DNA of 64,000 nt from Melaminivora jejuensis. GTDB lineage: Bacteria > Pseudomonadota > Gammaproteobacteria > Burkholderiales > Burkholderiaceae_C. Below, piece by piece: positions 1 to 8,901 of the stretch; within the stretch, counting starts at the first letter, position 1, and the number at the start of each line of letters is the position of its first letter. The position numbers and the translations under genes were made by a program. The stretch spans positions 2,852,001-2,916,000 of the forward strand of contig NZ_JACWIJ010000002.1 in the NCBI RefSeq assembly GCF_017811175.1, in the 5' to 3' direction. The notes beneath the pieces were generated by a model. The model was not told the origin of the DNA. It saw only the letters and a list, made by a program, of their open reading frames with translations, and did not search any database.

Positions 1-37
1 CGGTGACGATAGCGGTCATTCCCTGTTGCAGTTTCAT
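1..37 (-). CDS. short-chain dehydrogenase/reductase, first 12 codons only
   Basis: On the minus strand an ATG at 37 follows an AGGAAA ribosome-binding site and opens a frame starting MKLQQGMTAIVT before the window ends. This matches the beta-1 strand leading into the TGxxxGxG cofactor motif of short-chain dehydrogenases, such as HSD17B10-like 3-hydroxyacyl-CoA dehydrogenases that neighbour thiolases in beta-oxidation operons. It lies just downstream of the thiolase tail on the same strand, which supports a fatty-acid degradation context. Only 12 residues are visible, so the family call is tentative. Confidence 0.45.
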   Translation of the reverse strand, partial: MKLQQGMTAIVT

Positions 38-101
38 GGTGTTTCCTGGCGTTTTTGGTGTTGCCTCCTTCCCCAGAGGGAGGAAGCAAGAGAGAGAGGA
101 A

Positions 102-221
102 TCAGAGGCGCTCGATGATGGTGGCGTTGGCCATGCCGCCGGCCTCGCACATGGACTGCAGGCCAAAGCGCTGGCCGTTGTCTTCGAGCGCGTGCAGCAT
201 GGTGGTCATCAAGCGGATGCC
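102..221 (-). pseudogene. acetyl-CoA acyltransferase (thiolase), C-terminal remnant
   Basis: The last 39 codons of a thiolase are intact on the minus strand, ending ...CEAGGMANATIIERL. The catalytic-cysteine motif CEAGGMA of the thiolase C-terminal domain is present, as is the preceding RLMTTMLHALE helix. Upstream (higher coordinates) the similarity stops abruptly near 221 and is replaced by an unrelated gene tail in the opposite orientation. About 350 residues, including the nucleophilic cysteine domain, are missing, so no active enzyme can be made from this copy. Confidence 0.7.
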
Positions 222-507
222 CGGCGCGTGCCGGTGGGCAATCTTCTGGGCCAGGAGAACCAGGGCTTCCAGTACCTGATGCAAGAGCTGGCGCAGGAGC
301 GCCTGGTGGTGGCCGTGCGCGCCGCCGCCTCCATCGAAACCTTTCTGCAAAAGACCATCGACTACACGCGCGAACGCAAGGCCTTCGGCCAGAGCGTGTT
401 CGAGCTCCAGAACACCCGCTTCAAACTGGCCGAGGCCAAGGCGCGTGGGCCGCATCTATGGCGGCAGCGACGAAATCATGAAGGAAATCATCGCCCGCAC
501 GCTGTGA
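222..507 (+). pseudogene. acyl-CoA dehydrogenase, C-terminal remnant with internal deletion
   Basis: From 222 the plus strand encodes RRVPVGNLLGQENQGFQYLM, a typical acyl-CoA dehydrogenase segment, and continues through YTRERKAFGQSVFELQNTRF to about 446. At 448 the frame jumps to the extreme C-terminus, GRIYGGSDEIMKEIIARTL, stop at 505-507. Roughly 70-90 residues are missing at 447/448, and everything N-terminal to 222 is absent. The gene is therefore broken twice. It lies head to head with a thiolase tail, which a single deletion cannot explain. Confidence 0.75.
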
Positions 508-546
508 GCGCTGTGAGCGCGCCGCCGCATCGCGGCGCGTCCAGGC

Positions 547-1017
547 TCATGGCACCGGCTGGCGCGGCAGCAGCTTGAAGGTGCCGGTGGCCAGCGCCAC
601 CAGCGTGCCGTCCTCGGCGCGCACCTCGCCACGGGCAAAGCTGATGGAGCGCCCGCGCCGCTCACAGTGCGCGCTGGCGATCAGGTCGCCGCTGGCGGTG
701 GCCACGAAATGCAGCGTCAGGTCGATGGTGGCCACGCCGTGGCCCGCCGGGTCGTGCGCACGCACCGCCGAGGCCAGTGCGCAGTCCAGCAGCGCGGCGA
801 TGGCGCCGCCGTGCGCCTGCAGACGGCTGTTGCCGAACTGCGGCTGGAAGGCCATGCGCACCTGGGCGCGGTCGGCGCCGATGCACTCGCCGCGCAGCGC
901 CAGCGCGCCGGCCATGGGCATGGGCAGGCCGAACAGCACGCCGGCAGGCTCGCCGGCGAATGGGTTGTCGCAGGATGGGGCTGGAGTGTCGGATGGATGC
1001 TGCATGGGCGCCATCAT
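547..1017 (-). CDS. PaaI-family hotdog thioesterase
   Basis: A 156-residue protein with the hotdog-fold signature of PaaI/YbgC-like acyl-CoA thioesterases. Residues 57-90 contain [23 protein letters not shown], where the HGG turn opens the central hotdog helix, followed by beta strands ([19 protein letters not shown]). The family hydrolyses acyl- or aryl-acyl-CoA thioesters in the cytoplasm; the substrate here cannot be read. The start overlaps the stop of the chemoreceptor gene upstream by ATGA, so the two are probably co-translated. The second codon is also ATG and is an equally plausible start. Confidence 0.8.
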   Translation of the reverse strand: MMAPMQHPSDTPAPSCDNPFAGEPAGVLFGLPMPMAGALALRGECIGADRAQVRMAFQPQFGNSRLQAHGGAIAALLDCALASAVRAHDPAGHGVATIDLTLHFVATASGDLIASAHCERRGRSISFARGEVRAEDGTLVALATGTFKLLPRQPVP

Positions 1018-2945
1018 CGCCCCTGCAGCCGAAACACCGCCACCGCCTGCGCCAGCTCGCGCGCCTGGCTGTCCAGGTTGGCCGCCGCCGCCGCCATCTG
1101 CTCGACCAGGGCGGCGTTTTGCTGGGTCGAGCGATCCATGTGGACGACCGCCTCGCCGACCTGGGCCACGCCCTGGGCCTGCTCGCGGCTGGCCGAGCTG
1201 ATCTCGCCCACGATGGCGCTGACCCGCTGCACCGCCTGCACCACCTGCTGCATGGTGGCGCCGGCGCGCTCGACCTGGTCGTTGCCCTGCTCGACGCTGC
1301 GCACGCTCTCGGAGATCAGCTCCTTGATTTCGCGCGCGGCCTGGGCGCTGCGCTGCGCCAGGCTGCGCACCTCGCCGGCGACCACGGCAAAGCCGCGCCC
1401 GGACTCGCCGGCGCGCGCGGCCTCGACAGCCGCGTTGAGCGCCAGGATGTTGGTCTGGAAGGCGATCGAGTCGATCACGCCGATGATGTCGGCGATGCGC
1501 CCGGACGAGGCGTGGATGCCGGCCATGGTGCTGACCACCTGCGCCACCACCTCGCCGCCCTGGCGCGCCACGGCGCTGGCCTCGCCGGTCAACTGGCTGG
1601 CCTGGGCGGCGCTGTCGGCGTTGTGCTGCACGGTGGCGGTCATCTGCTCCATGGCCGAGGCGGTCTGCTGCAGCGCGCTGGCCTGGCTTTCGGTGCGCGC
1701 CGACAGATCCTGGTTGCCGTGGGCAATCTCGCTGCTGGCGCTGGCCAGGCCGTCGGCGCTGGCGCGCACGCGCGCCACCACCTGCGCCAGTGCGGCGCGC
1801 ATCTGCACCAGCGCCTGCACCAGGCGCCCGACCTCGTCGTTGCCGTGGGCGATCGGCGGGCCGGCCAGATCGCCCTGCGCCACGGCGTGCGCCAGCTCCA
1901 TGGCCTGGGTCAGCGGCCGGGCGATGGAGCGCACGAACAGCAGCGTCAGCACGCCGCCGCCCAGCAGCACCAGCGCCAGCACCCCGCCCTGCAGCGCCAG
2001 CACGGTCTGCAAATAGGTGATGCGCTGGTTCAGCTGCGCGTCCAGCGCCTGCATGGCCTGGGCGTTGAGGGCGTACAGCCCGTCGATGGTGCGCGTGAAG
2101 GCGTCGAAGTATTGCGTCGGCGAATACTGCAGCGCCGGCGCCTCGATGACTTCGCGCAGCACCAGCTGCAGCGCCTGATCGACCTGGGCGCGGGCAGCCT
2201 GCGCGGGCGCTTCCAGGCCCTGGCGCAACGCGGCATTGGCCTGGCTGGCGCGCCCGAAGCTGCGGAAAGCCTCGACCTGCTGCTCCTGGCCGCGCTGGTG
2301 CAGCGCCTGCAGCCGGCCCCGTGCCTGCTCGGGCAGCTCGCGCGAGGACAGAAAGCCGCTGCCCATGGCGCGCGTGACGCCCAGCGTCTCGCCCAGGCGC
2401 GGCGTCTGCACCACGGCGGCCTGGATCAGCGCCGCCAGCGCCGGGTCGGCCTCGGCCTGCAGGCCGTAGGCGTATTGCAACTCCTCGCTGATGGCAAACA
2501 GGCGCGTCACCAGCGCCGTGTGCTGCGCCGTGCTCTGCGCCTGCGCGAGTTGGCGCCCGGCCACGCCGGCTTCGAGCTGCTGCCAGGTCTGCTGCACCTG
2601 CTGCCAGGCGCCAACCTGACCCTGGGCCGGCGTGCTGGCCGACAGTTGCCGGGCCACCTCCTGCATGGCCTGGTTGATGGCATCGCGCACTGCCGGACGG
2701 CGCTGCTCCAGATTGGTATCGCCGCCCAACATGCCGGCGGACAGGCCACGGTGTTTTTGCATCTCCTGCACCACCCGGCTCAGCGCCGCCAGGGGCGCGG
2801 CGCCGCTGGCCTGCTGGCGTGCGTGGCCGATGGTGCGCAGCGCATCGCCGACGTGCAGCCAGATGGGCAGGGCGCTGGTGAGCAGGCCCACCAGCGCCAG
2901 GATGCCGAATTTATGCAGCAGCTTGAGACGGGACAGCAGGGGCAT
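1014..2945 (-). CDS. methyl-accepting chemotaxis protein with NIT sensor domain
   Basis: A 643-residue chemoreceptor. An N-terminal transmembrane segment (about residues 11-30) is followed by a periplasmic region with [19 protein letters not shown], the QxHRGLS signature of the nitrate/nitrite-sensing NIT domain. A second membrane segment near residues 310-330, a HAMP linker and a signalling domain follow, with the hairpin tip [20 protein letters not shown] and [16 protein letters not shown] domains are reported to sense nitrate and nitrite. The neighbouring norR-norB locus fits a nitrogen-oxide theme, but a ligand is inferred only from the family. It overlaps the downstream thioesterase gene by 4 bases. 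Confidence 0.9.
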   Translation of the reverse strand: MPLLSRLKLLHKFGILALVGLLTSALPIWLHVGDALRTIGHARQQASGAAPLAALSRVVQEMQKHRGLSAGMLGGDTNLEQRRPAVRDAINQAMQEVARQLSASTPAQGQVGAWQQVQQTWQQLEAGVAGRQLAQAQSTAQHTALVTRLFAISEELQYAYGLQAEADPALAALIQAAVVQTPRLGETLGVTRAMGSGFLSSRELPEQARGRLQALHQRGQEQQVEAFRSFGRASQANAALRQGLEAPAQAARAQVDQALQLVLREVIEAPALQYSPTQYFDAFTRTIDGLYALNAQAMQALDAQLNQRITYLQTVLALQGGVLALVLLGGGVLTLLFVRSIARPLTQAMELAHAVAQGDLAGPPIAHGNDEVGRLVQALVQMRAALAQVVARVRASADGLASASSEIAHGNQDLSARTESQASALQQTASAMEQMTATVQHNADSAAQASQLTGEASAVARQGGEVVAQVVSTMAGIHASSGRIADIIGVIDSIAFQTNILALNAAVEAARAGESGRGFAVVAGEVRSLAQRSAQAAREIKELISESVRSVEQGNDQVERAGATMQQVVQAVQRVSAIVGEISSASREQAQGVAQVGEAVVHMDRSTQQNAALVEQMAAAAANLDSQARELAQAVAVFRLQGR

Positions 2946-3056
2946 GGCAATCTTTCTGAACTCTGGGGCGTGGACGGTGGCTGCGGGCCTGGAATGCTGG
3001 CATTGTCACGTCCCGTCCGCAGATTCGGCCAGACGTGCTTCACCTGATAACTCATC

Positions 3057-3112
3057 TTTTGATAGCTATCAACGCTTGATGGGCAAAGGCTACAGGGATT
3101 TTTTACCCTTAA
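3057..3112 (+). repeat. GATAGCT-type dispersed repeat, copy 1
   Basis: Starts with TTTTGATAGCTATCAACGCTTG and continues with a GGGCAAAGGC-like middle and a T-rich end. It is between the chemoreceptor start and the norR stop. The same core recurs at least ten more times in the window. Confidence 0.75.
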
Positions 3113-3148
3113 TGCCGGGACAGGAAGCCGCCCAGGTGCCGGATGCGC

Positions 3149-4756
3149 TCAATGCTTCAACCCCAGCCGCCGCGCCAGCTTGTGCAGATTGCTGGCATCG
3201 ACGTCCAGCGCACGCGCCGCGCCGGCCCAGTTGCCGCCCTCGCGCGCCAGCGCGGCCATGACGGCGCGGCGCTGGCAGTCGTCCACGGCGTCGCGCAGCG
3301 TGGCGGCGGCCAGGGCGGGCGCCGCCACCGAGGCAGCGCCCGGCAGGGGCAAGCCGGGCGGCGCCGGGCTGTGCAGCGCCTCCAGGTCGAGCAGCCCGGC
3401 CTCCAGCGTGACGATGGCCGTGGCATCCGCCCCGCGGCTCAGCGCCTTGAGCGCGGCGCGGCTGATGACGTGCTCCAGTTCGCGCACATTGCCCGGCCAG
3501 GGATAGCGGCGCAGCGCCGCCTGCGCCTCGGGTGACAGGCGCAGGCTGCGCAGGCCCAGGCGCGCGCGGTTCAACTCCAGAAAGCGCCCGGCCAGCAGCA
3601 GCACGTCGTTGCCGCGCTCGCGCAGCGGCGGGATCGGCACCGGATAGACCGACAGGCGGTGGTACAGGTCGGCGCGAAACGCCCCGCTGGCGACTTGCTC
3701 GCGCAGGTTGCGGTTGGTCGCCGCCACCACGCGCACATCGACGCTCTTGGGCCGGTCGGCGCCCAAGCGCTGGATCTCGCCGTTTTGCAGCGTGCGCAAG
3801 AGCTTGGCCTGCACCGACAGCGGCAACTCGCCCACCTCGTCCAGAAACAGCGTGCCGCCCTCGGCGGCCTCGAAGCGCCCGGGCCGGTCGCTCACCGCGC
3901 CGGAGAACGCCCCGCGCACGTGGCCGAACAGCTCGCTCTCGGCCAGCGACTCGGGCAGCGCCGCGCAGTTGACGTGAACCAGCGGCCTGCTGCGCCGTGC
4001 CGAGCGCTGGTGCAGCAGCCGCGCGAACAGCTCTTTGCCGACGCCGGTCTCGCCCAGCAGCAGTACCGGCAGCTCGGAGGCGGCCACCACCTGCAGCTCG
4101 TGCAGCAGCCGCGCCAGCGCCGGGCTTTCGCCGACGATCTCGACCTCGCCGCCGCCGCGCGCCAGGCCGCCGGCATCGCCCGCCAGCCCGGCGCCGGGCG
4201 TGGTGGCAGCCATGCGCAGGGTGCGCAGCTCCTGCTCCAGCCGCGCCACGCGTAGCACCGCCTCGACCAGCGGCACGCTGCGCGCCAGCCGCGCGCGCGC
4301 CGCCGCGCTGAACGTGCCGGTGACCAGCGCGTCCAGCGTCAGCACGCCCCAGGGCCGGCCCTCGACGTGCAGCGCCACGCCCATGCAGTCGTGTACCGGC
4401 AGCGGCTCGCCGACCAGGGTGTCGAGCAGACCGTCGTAGGGGTCGGGCAGCTGGCTGTCGTGCTCGAAGCAGGTCACCTCGTGGCGCGCCAGGATGGCCG
4501 CCAGGCGCGGGTGCTGGGCCACGGCAAAGCGCCGGCCCAGGGCGTCGCTGACCAGGCCGTTCACGGCCACCGGGCGCAGCCGCTCGTCCTCCAGGCGCAG
4601 CAGCGCCACCGCGCCGCAGCCGAACTGCGCGCGCAGCAAATCCACCAGGCGCTGCAGGCGCACGGCCTGCGGCAGCTCGGCCCCCAGGTCGGTACACAGC
4701 GCCAGCAGCGCGTCCTCCGCCACTGCTGCGGAGGCCTCGAATACGGTTGTATTCAC
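3149..4756 (-). CDS. norR: nitric oxide-responsive sigma-54 activator NorR
   Basis: A 535-residue enhancer-binding protein with an N-terminal GAF domain (about 20-170), an AAA+ domain with Walker A GETGVGKE (235-242) and a C-terminal Fis-type helix-turn-helix. The GAF segment SQLPDPYDG (101-109) and VHDCMG (121-126) resemble the non-heme iron site of E. coli NorR, where NO binds and releases AAA+ inhibition. The sigma-54 contact loop reads GAFSGA (282-287) rather than GAFTGA. I chose the GTG at 4756: homology begins there, and longer starts run through the regulatory region. It is divergent from norB, whose promoter it should activate; one NorR box overlaps its own start codon, hinting at autoregulation. 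Confidence 0.9.
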   Translation of the reverse strand: MNTTVFEASAAVAEDALLALCTDLGAELPQAVRLQRLVDLLRAQFGCGAVALLRLEDERLRPVAVNGLVSDALGRRFAVAQHPRLAAILARHEVTCFEHDSQLPDPYDGLLDTLVGEPLPVHDCMGVALHVEGRPWGVLTLDALVTGTFSAAARARLARSVPLVEAVLRVARLEQELRTLRMAATTPGAGLAGDAGGLARGGGEVEIVGESPALARLLHELQVVAASELPVLLLGETGVGKELFARLLHQRSARRSRPLVHVNCAALPESLAESELFGHVRGAFSGAVSDRPGRFEAAEGGTLFLDEVGELPLSVQAKLLRTLQNGEIQRLGADRPKSVDVRVVAATNRNLREQVASGAFRADLYHRLSVYPVPIPPLRERGNDVLLLAGRFLELNRARLGLRSLRLSPEAQAALRRYPWPGNVRELEHVISRAALKALSRGADATAIVTLEAGLLDLEALHSPAPPGLPLPGAASVAAPALAAATLRDAVDDCQRRAVMAALAREGGNWAGAARALDVDASNLHKLARRLGLKH

Positions 4757-4802
4757 CTTTTTATAGTCCTTTTTACCATTTTTAGCGATGGTCAATTTTA
4801 CC
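4745..4802. promoter_or_regulatory. three NorR enhancer boxes
   Basis: GGT-N7-ACC occurs at 4745-4757 (GGTTGTATTCACC) and 4790-4802 (GGTCAATTTTACC), with a one-mismatch copy at 4765-4777 (AGTCCTTTTTACC). NorR of Ralstonia eutropha is known to bind three GGT-N7-ACC repeats upstream of its NO reductase gene, and E. coli NorR also uses three sites. The boxes lie 45-100 bases upstream of the sigma-54 promoter, the usual position for an enhancer. Confidence 0.75.
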
Positions 4803-4842
4803 CATACCCGTGCAAACCCTTGATTCTTGGTTGCTGCCAAGC

Positions 4843-4858
4843 TGGTACGGGCCTTGCA
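4843..4858 (+). promoter_or_regulatory. sigma-54 promoter of norB
   Basis: TGGTACG-N4-TTGCA matches the -24/-12 consensus TGGCACG-N4-TTGCA with one mismatch, and the invariant GG and GC are exactly spaced. It faces norB, which starts about 100 bases downstream. Together with the NorR boxes this predicts NO-inducible, RpoN-dependent expression. Confidence 0.85.
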
Positions 4859-4960
4859 AAGGACAGGCAACGTTTGCGGTTCGTGTTTTGCGTCGCAAAG
4901 CCATTGCAAAAGTTTCCGTTTCTTTCTCGATCCACAACCTCACGATGATGGAGGCCCTTC

Positions 4961-7264
4961 ATGGGTAAGTACGCGAAGTACTGGTACACGCTGATAGGCG
5001 TGTTGATCGTGACCTTCAGCCTGCTGGGTTATTACGGCGTGGAGGTCTATCGCACGGCACCGCCGATACCGGCCAAGGTGCTGGTCGCCGGCAGCAACGA
5101 GCCGCTCTACACCGAGGACAGCATCCTGGACGGCCAGAGCGCCTGGCAGTCCATTGGCGGGATGCAGCTGGGCTCGGTCTTCGGCCACGGCGCCTACCAG
5201 GCGCCCGACTGGACGGCCGACTGGCTGCACCGCGAGCTGCTGGCCTGGCTGGAGCTGTCGGCGCAGGAGCTGTACGGCAAGCCGTTCGACAAGCTCGACG
5301 GCGATGCCCAGGCGGCGCTGAAGGCCCGGCTGAAGAAGGAGTACCGCAGCAACACCTACGACAAGGTGACGGACACGGCGACGATTTCGCCCATCCGCGC
5401 CCAGGCCGTGGAGCAGGTCGCCAAGTACTACGACCAGCTGTTTGGCGACGCCCCGGCTCTGCAAAAGACGCGCGAGCACTTCGCCATGAAGGAAAACACC
5501 CTGCCCAGCGCCGAGCGGCGCGCGCAGATGATGGGTTTCTTCTTCTGGACTTCGTGGGTGGCTTCGACCGAGCGCCCGGCCGACCACGGCGGCACTGGCG
5601 CCACCTACACCAACAACTGGCCGCATGAGCCGCTGATAGGCAACCAGCCCACCGGCGAGAACATCATGTGGTCGATCATCAGCGTGGTCGTCATGATGGC
5701 CGGCGTGGGCTTTCTGGTCTGGGGCTGGGCCTTCCTGCGCAAGCAGGATGACGATGCGCCCAAGATCCCCGCGCACGATCCGCTGACCCGCGTGGCGCTG
5801 ACGCCCTCGCAGCGCGGCCTGGGCAAGTATCTGTTCCTGGTGGTGGTGCTGTTCACCGTACAGGTGCTGCTGGGCGGCGTCACGGCGCACTACACCGTGG
5901 AAGGCCAGCAGTTCTACGGCCTGGAGATCTCCAGGTGGTTCCCCTACTCGCTGGTGCGCACCTGGCACCTGCAGGCCGCGCTGTTCTGGATCGCCACGGG
6001 CTTTCTGGCGGCGGGATTGTTCCTGGCGCCGGTCATCAATGGCGGCAAGGATCCGAAGTTCCAGAAGATCGGCGTGGACATCCTGTTCTGGGCGCTGGTC
6101 GTGGTCACCGGCGGCACCTTCGTCGGCACGTATCTGGCCATTGCCCAGGTGCTGCCGCCCGAGCTGAACTTCTGGCTGGGCCACCAGGGCTATGAATATG
6201 TCGATATGGGCCGCCTGTGGCAGATCGGCAAGTTCGCCGGCATCGTGTTCTGGCTGGTGCTGATGGCGCGCGCCATCTTCCCCGCGCTGTTCAGGCCCAA
6301 CGGCCAGGACAAGAACCTGCTGGCCCTGCTGACCTCCTCGGTGGTGTGCATCGGCCTGTTCTACGGCGCCGGCCTGTTCTACGGCGAGCGCACGCACATC
6401 TCGGTCATGGAGTACTGGCGCTGGTGGGTCGTCCACCTGTGGGTGGAGGGCTTCTTCGAGGTCTTTGCCACCACCGCGCTGGCCTTCATTTTCTCGACCC
6501 TGGGCCTGGTGTCGTACCGCATGGCCACGGCTGCCAGCCTGGCCTCGGCGTCGCTGTTCATGCTGGGCGGCGTGCCCGGCACCTTCCACCACCTGTATTT
6601 CTCGGGCACGACCACGCCGGTCATGGCCGTCGGCGCCTCGTTCAGCGCGCTGGAAGTGGTGCCGCTCGTCGTGCTGGGCCATGAGGCCTGGGAGCACTGG
6701 AGCATGCAGCACAAGGCCGAGTGGATGCGCCGCCTGAAGTGGCCCGTGATGTGCTTCGTCGCCGTGGCCTTCTGGAACATGCTGGGCGCGGGCGTCTTCG
6801 GCTTCATGATCAATCCGCCCGTGTCGCTGTACTACATCCAGGGCCTGAACACCACGCCGGTACACGCCCACGCCGCGCTGTTCGGGGTCTACGGCTTCCT
6901 GGCCCTCGGGTTCGTGCTGCTGGTGCTGCGCTATGTGCGGCCCGAGGTGGTGCTCAACGAGCGGCTGATGAAGACGGGCTTTTGGTGGCTGAACGCCGGC
7001 CTGGTGCTGATGATCGCCACCAGCCTGCTGCCCATCGGCCTGTTCCAGTTCCACGCCAGCGTCAGCGAAGGCCTGTGGTACGCCCGCAGCGAGGAGTTCA
7101 TGCAGCAGCCCTTCCTGGTCACGCTGCGCTGGGTGCGCACCTTCGGCGACGTGGTGTTCATCACCGGCGCGCTGTGCGTGACCTGGCAGGTGGTCAGCGC
7201 CGTGCTGTTCGGCGCACGCGCCGGCGAGGCTACCGGCGGCACCCGCCTGGCAGGCGCCCGCTGA
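4961..7264 (+). CDS. norB: quinol-dependent nitric oxide reductase (qNOR)
   Basis: A 767-residue member of the heme-copper oxidase superfamily reducing 2 NO to N2O with electrons from quinol in the inner membrane. The first about 240 residues form the qNOR N-terminal extension: one membrane anchor, then a cytochrome-c-like fold without a CxxCH heme site, so no NorC subunit is needed. The rest is the multi-helix catalytic core, with histidine ligand segments RTWHLQAALFW, VVHLWVEGFFEVF, GTFHHLYFSG and TTPVHAHAALFG. No norC, norD or norQ is adjacent, as expected for the single-subunit type. Probable role: NO detoxification or denitrification under NorR control. Confidence 0.95.
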   Translation: MGKYAKYWYTLIGVLIVTFSLLGYYGVEVYRTAPPIPAKVLVAGSNEPLYTEDSILDGQSAWQSIGGMQLGSVFGHGAYQAPDWTADWLHRELLAWLELSAQELYGKPFDKLDGDAQAALKARLKKEYRSNTYDKVTDTATISPIRAQAVEQVAKYYDQLFGDAPALQKTREHFAMKENTLPSAERRAQMMGFFFWTSWVASTERPADHGGTGATYTNNWPHEPLIGNQPTGENIMWSIISVVVMMAGVGFLVWGWAFLRKQDDDAPKIPAHDPLTRVALTPSQRGLGKYLFLVVVLFTVQVLLGGVTAHYTVEGQQFYGLEISRWFPYSLVRTWHLQAALFWIATGFLAAGLFLAPVINGGKDPKFQKIGVDILFWALVVVTGGTFVGTYLAIAQVLPPELNFWLGHQGYEYVDMGRLWQIGKFAGIVFWLVLMARAIFPALFRPNGQDKNLLALLTSSVVCIGLFYGAGLFYGERTHISVMEYWRWWVVHLWVEGFFEVFATTALAFIFSTLGLVSYRMATAASLASASLFMLGGVPGTFHHLYFSGTTTPVMAVGASFSALEVVPLVVLGHEAWEHWSMQHKAEWMRRLKWPVMCFVAVAFWNMLGAGVFGFMINPPVSLYYIQGLNTTPVHAHAALFGVYGFLALGFVLLVLRYVRPEVVLNERLMKTGFWWLNAGLVLMIATSLLPIGLFQFHASVSEGLWYARSEEFMQQPFLVTLRWVRTFGDVVFITGALCVTWQVVSAVLFGARAGEATGGTRLAGAR

Positions 7265-7356
7265 GGGGCCGCACCGGGCGCAGCCCCTGCCGCACAGCGA
7301 TACCAGCCGTGTAGCAAGGTGCTGCGCCCATCCCGCCCACTTCCTGCTGAATTGCC

Positions 7357-7785
7357 ATGAACATCGACCGCTTCAAGCACGAGCACATCGACATCCTGGC
7401 GCAGATCGACAAGCTGCGCACCCTGAGCCACGCCGGCCCGGTCGAGCAGGCCGCGCAGATCGCCCGAGGCATCGTCGCCATCAGCTCGACCATCCGCCTG
7501 CACCTGGCGGTGGAAGACCGGATGCTGTATCCGGCGCTGCAGGCCGGCAGCAATGCCGAGCTGGCACGCCTGGGCGCGCAGTTCCAGCAGGAGATGGGCG
7601 AGATCGCCAGCCGCTTCATGCTGTTCGTGCGGCGCTGGAACACCGCCGAGCGCATCGCCGCCGACCCCGAGGGCTTTCGCGCCGAGGCCAACGTCGAGCT
7701 GCGCAGCGTCTATGACCGGATGCGCCGCGAAGACCGCGACTTCTACCCGCGCATCGAGGCCGAGGAGGCGCTGGCGCTGCGCTGA
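7357..7785 (+). CDS. hemerythrin-like HHE-domain protein
   Basis: A 142-residue all-helical protein encoded 92 bases after norB. It starts with KHEH (residues 7-10) and has HLAVEDRMLYPAL (49-61), the first H-HxxxE half of a hemerythrin-like di-iron site. The second half should carry another HxxxE, but the matching stretch reads RMRREDRDFYPRIEAEE (121-137), with glutamate kept and the histidine replaced. Related di-iron proteins (NorA of Ralstonia, YtfE/RIC) are co-regulated with NO reductases and bind NO or repair iron centres. A role in NO stress is likely from position; intact di-iron binding is uncertain. Confidence 0.75.
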   Translation: MNIDRFKHEHIDILAQIDKLRTLSHAGPVEQAAQIARGIVAISSTIRLHLAVEDRMLYPALQAGSNAELARLGAQFQQEMGEIASRFMLFVRRWNTAERIAADPEGFRAEANVELRSVYDRMRREDRDFYPRIEAEEALALR

Positions 7786-7804
7786 TGCTGCACCGGGCGA
7801 ATCA

Positions 7805-7848
7805 TTTTTGATAGCTGCCAGCGCTTGCTGAACAAGGGCTGGAGGCCA
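7805..7848 (+). repeat. GATAGCT-type dispersed repeat, copy 2
   Basis: TTTTGATAGCTGCCAGCGCTTG followed by CTGAACAAGGGCTGGAGGCC, the fullest form of the family. It lies between the hemerythrin gene and its terminator. Confidence 0.8.
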
Positions 7849-7899
7849 AAAACACTCGCATATTCCATCGGCAAGGGCATAGGGGCACCTTGCTTTTAC

Positions 7900-7927
7900 A
7901 GCCGGCTTTCACAGGCCGGCTTTTTTT
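7900..7927 (+). terminator. rho-independent terminator after norB-hemerythrin
   Basis: AGCCGGC (7900-7906) pairs with GCCGGCT (7915-7921) across an 8-base loop and is followed by seven T residues. It sits about 115 bases after the hemerythrin gene and faces the right way to end that transcript. Confidence 0.85.
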
Positions 7928-7929
7928 GT

Positions 7930-8901
7930 TCACCCGCCGGCGTCCGGGCGCTCGCTGTCCGGCTCGGACAGCCCATCCCCGAGCGCGCCCAGCCGGCTTT
8001 GCGCCGGCTCGCCCCCGGGCGCTAGGGGTGTCGCCCTGCACAGCGCCATCCAGACATCGAACGGCAGCGTGCAGCGCACGTGCCGCGCGGGGCGCGCCAG
8101 CTCGAAGCGTGCGCCCTGGCCGTCCTCATCGGGCGTGCCGTGCATCAGCCAGACGCCGAACTCGGGCGGCAGCTCCTGCGGCTGGGCAATGCCGGCGGGC
8201 AGGACGTAGTGGCACTCCTCGCACAGCCACTGGTAGGCGCGGCGCTTGGCGGCGTGGCGCAAGTCGGACAGCAAATCGGCGCGGCTGGCCTTGACCTCAT
8301 GCACCATGGGCCGCAGGTAGGCCGCCACGCTGGTGTTGCGAATCGAAAACAGATCGGGCCGGGCCACGCGCCAGATGCGGGCGGCGCGGCGGGCGGGCGG
8401 CGCGGGCAGTTCCTGCTCGTCCCACAGCGTGGGCAGCAGCGCTGCAGATGGCTGTGGGGCCGGGGGCGGTGGTGCGCCCGGTGCCCTTGCTTGCCCTGCC
8501 GCCTCGGCGCCTGGCGGCAGGGCCGGCGCCGCGACCGCGCCACCGGGCGCCAGTTCTTCATCGGGCGCCAGTGCCGCACGCAGCGACAGCTCGCGCCAGA
8601 CGATGCGCCCAGCCGGCAGCAGTTGCTGGCGCGCAAAGGCCAGCGCCATGCGGTCGTGCAGGCTGATGCGCCGCTGCCCGGCACGGCGCGCCTCGGCCAG
8701 CCAGGCGATGCCGGCATCGGTCACGCGCAGCAGCGTATGGCCGGCGGCGCTGGTCTGGCGCTCCAGCAGGCCGGCGGCCAGCAGGTCGATCTCCAGTCCG
8801 TCTTGGCACGGCCAGCCGGCCGAGCGCCAGATGGCCATCAGGCGGGTGCGGTGTTGGCGGGCGAGTGGGGGTGGCGGCATGGGCTGTTGCGCGCAAAACA
8901 C
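7930..8901 (-). CDS. winged-helix plus PD-(D/E)XK nuclease-like protein
   Basis: A 323-residue protein of unknown role. Residues about 18-75 look like a winged helix (DLLAAGLLERQTSAAGHTLLRVTDAGIAWL). A proline/alanine-rich linker covers about 115-170. The C-terminal part has RPDLFSIR (181-188), then VHEVKASRADLLSDLR (200-215): the P-D and E-x-K spacing and the following basic helix fit the PD-(D/E)XK fold, especially MmcB-like DNA repair proteins. A cysteine pair follows in CEECHYVLP. Function is inferred from fold only. The start may instead be the ATG near residue 8. It stands alone, convergent with the norB operon. Confidence 0.6.
   Translation of the reverse strand: MFCAQQPMPPPPLARQHRTRLMAIWRSAGWPCQDGLEIDLLAAGLLERQTSAAGHTLLRVTDAGIAWLAEARRAGQRRISLHDRMALAFARQQLLPAGRIVWRELSLRAALAPDEELAPGGAVAAPALPPGAEAAGQARAPGAPPPPAPQPSAALLPTLWDEQELPAPPARRAARIWRVARPDLFSIRNTSVAAYLRPMVHEVKASRADLLSDLRHAAKRRAYQWLCEECHYVLPAGIAQPQELPPEFGVWLMHGTPDEDGQGARFELARPARHVRCTLPFDVWMALCRATPLAPGGEPAQSRLGALGDGLSEPDSERPDAGG

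Noticed and set aside
777..3047. 756-residue plus-strand frame opposite the NIT chemoreceptor
   Set aside because: [15 protein letters not shown] repeats are the antisense of chemoreceptor heptads; no start signal or homology.
4940..7054. 704-residue minus-strand frame antisense to norB
   Set aside because: Composition (GHQ/HR-rich) and lack of any motif mark it as a shadow of norB.
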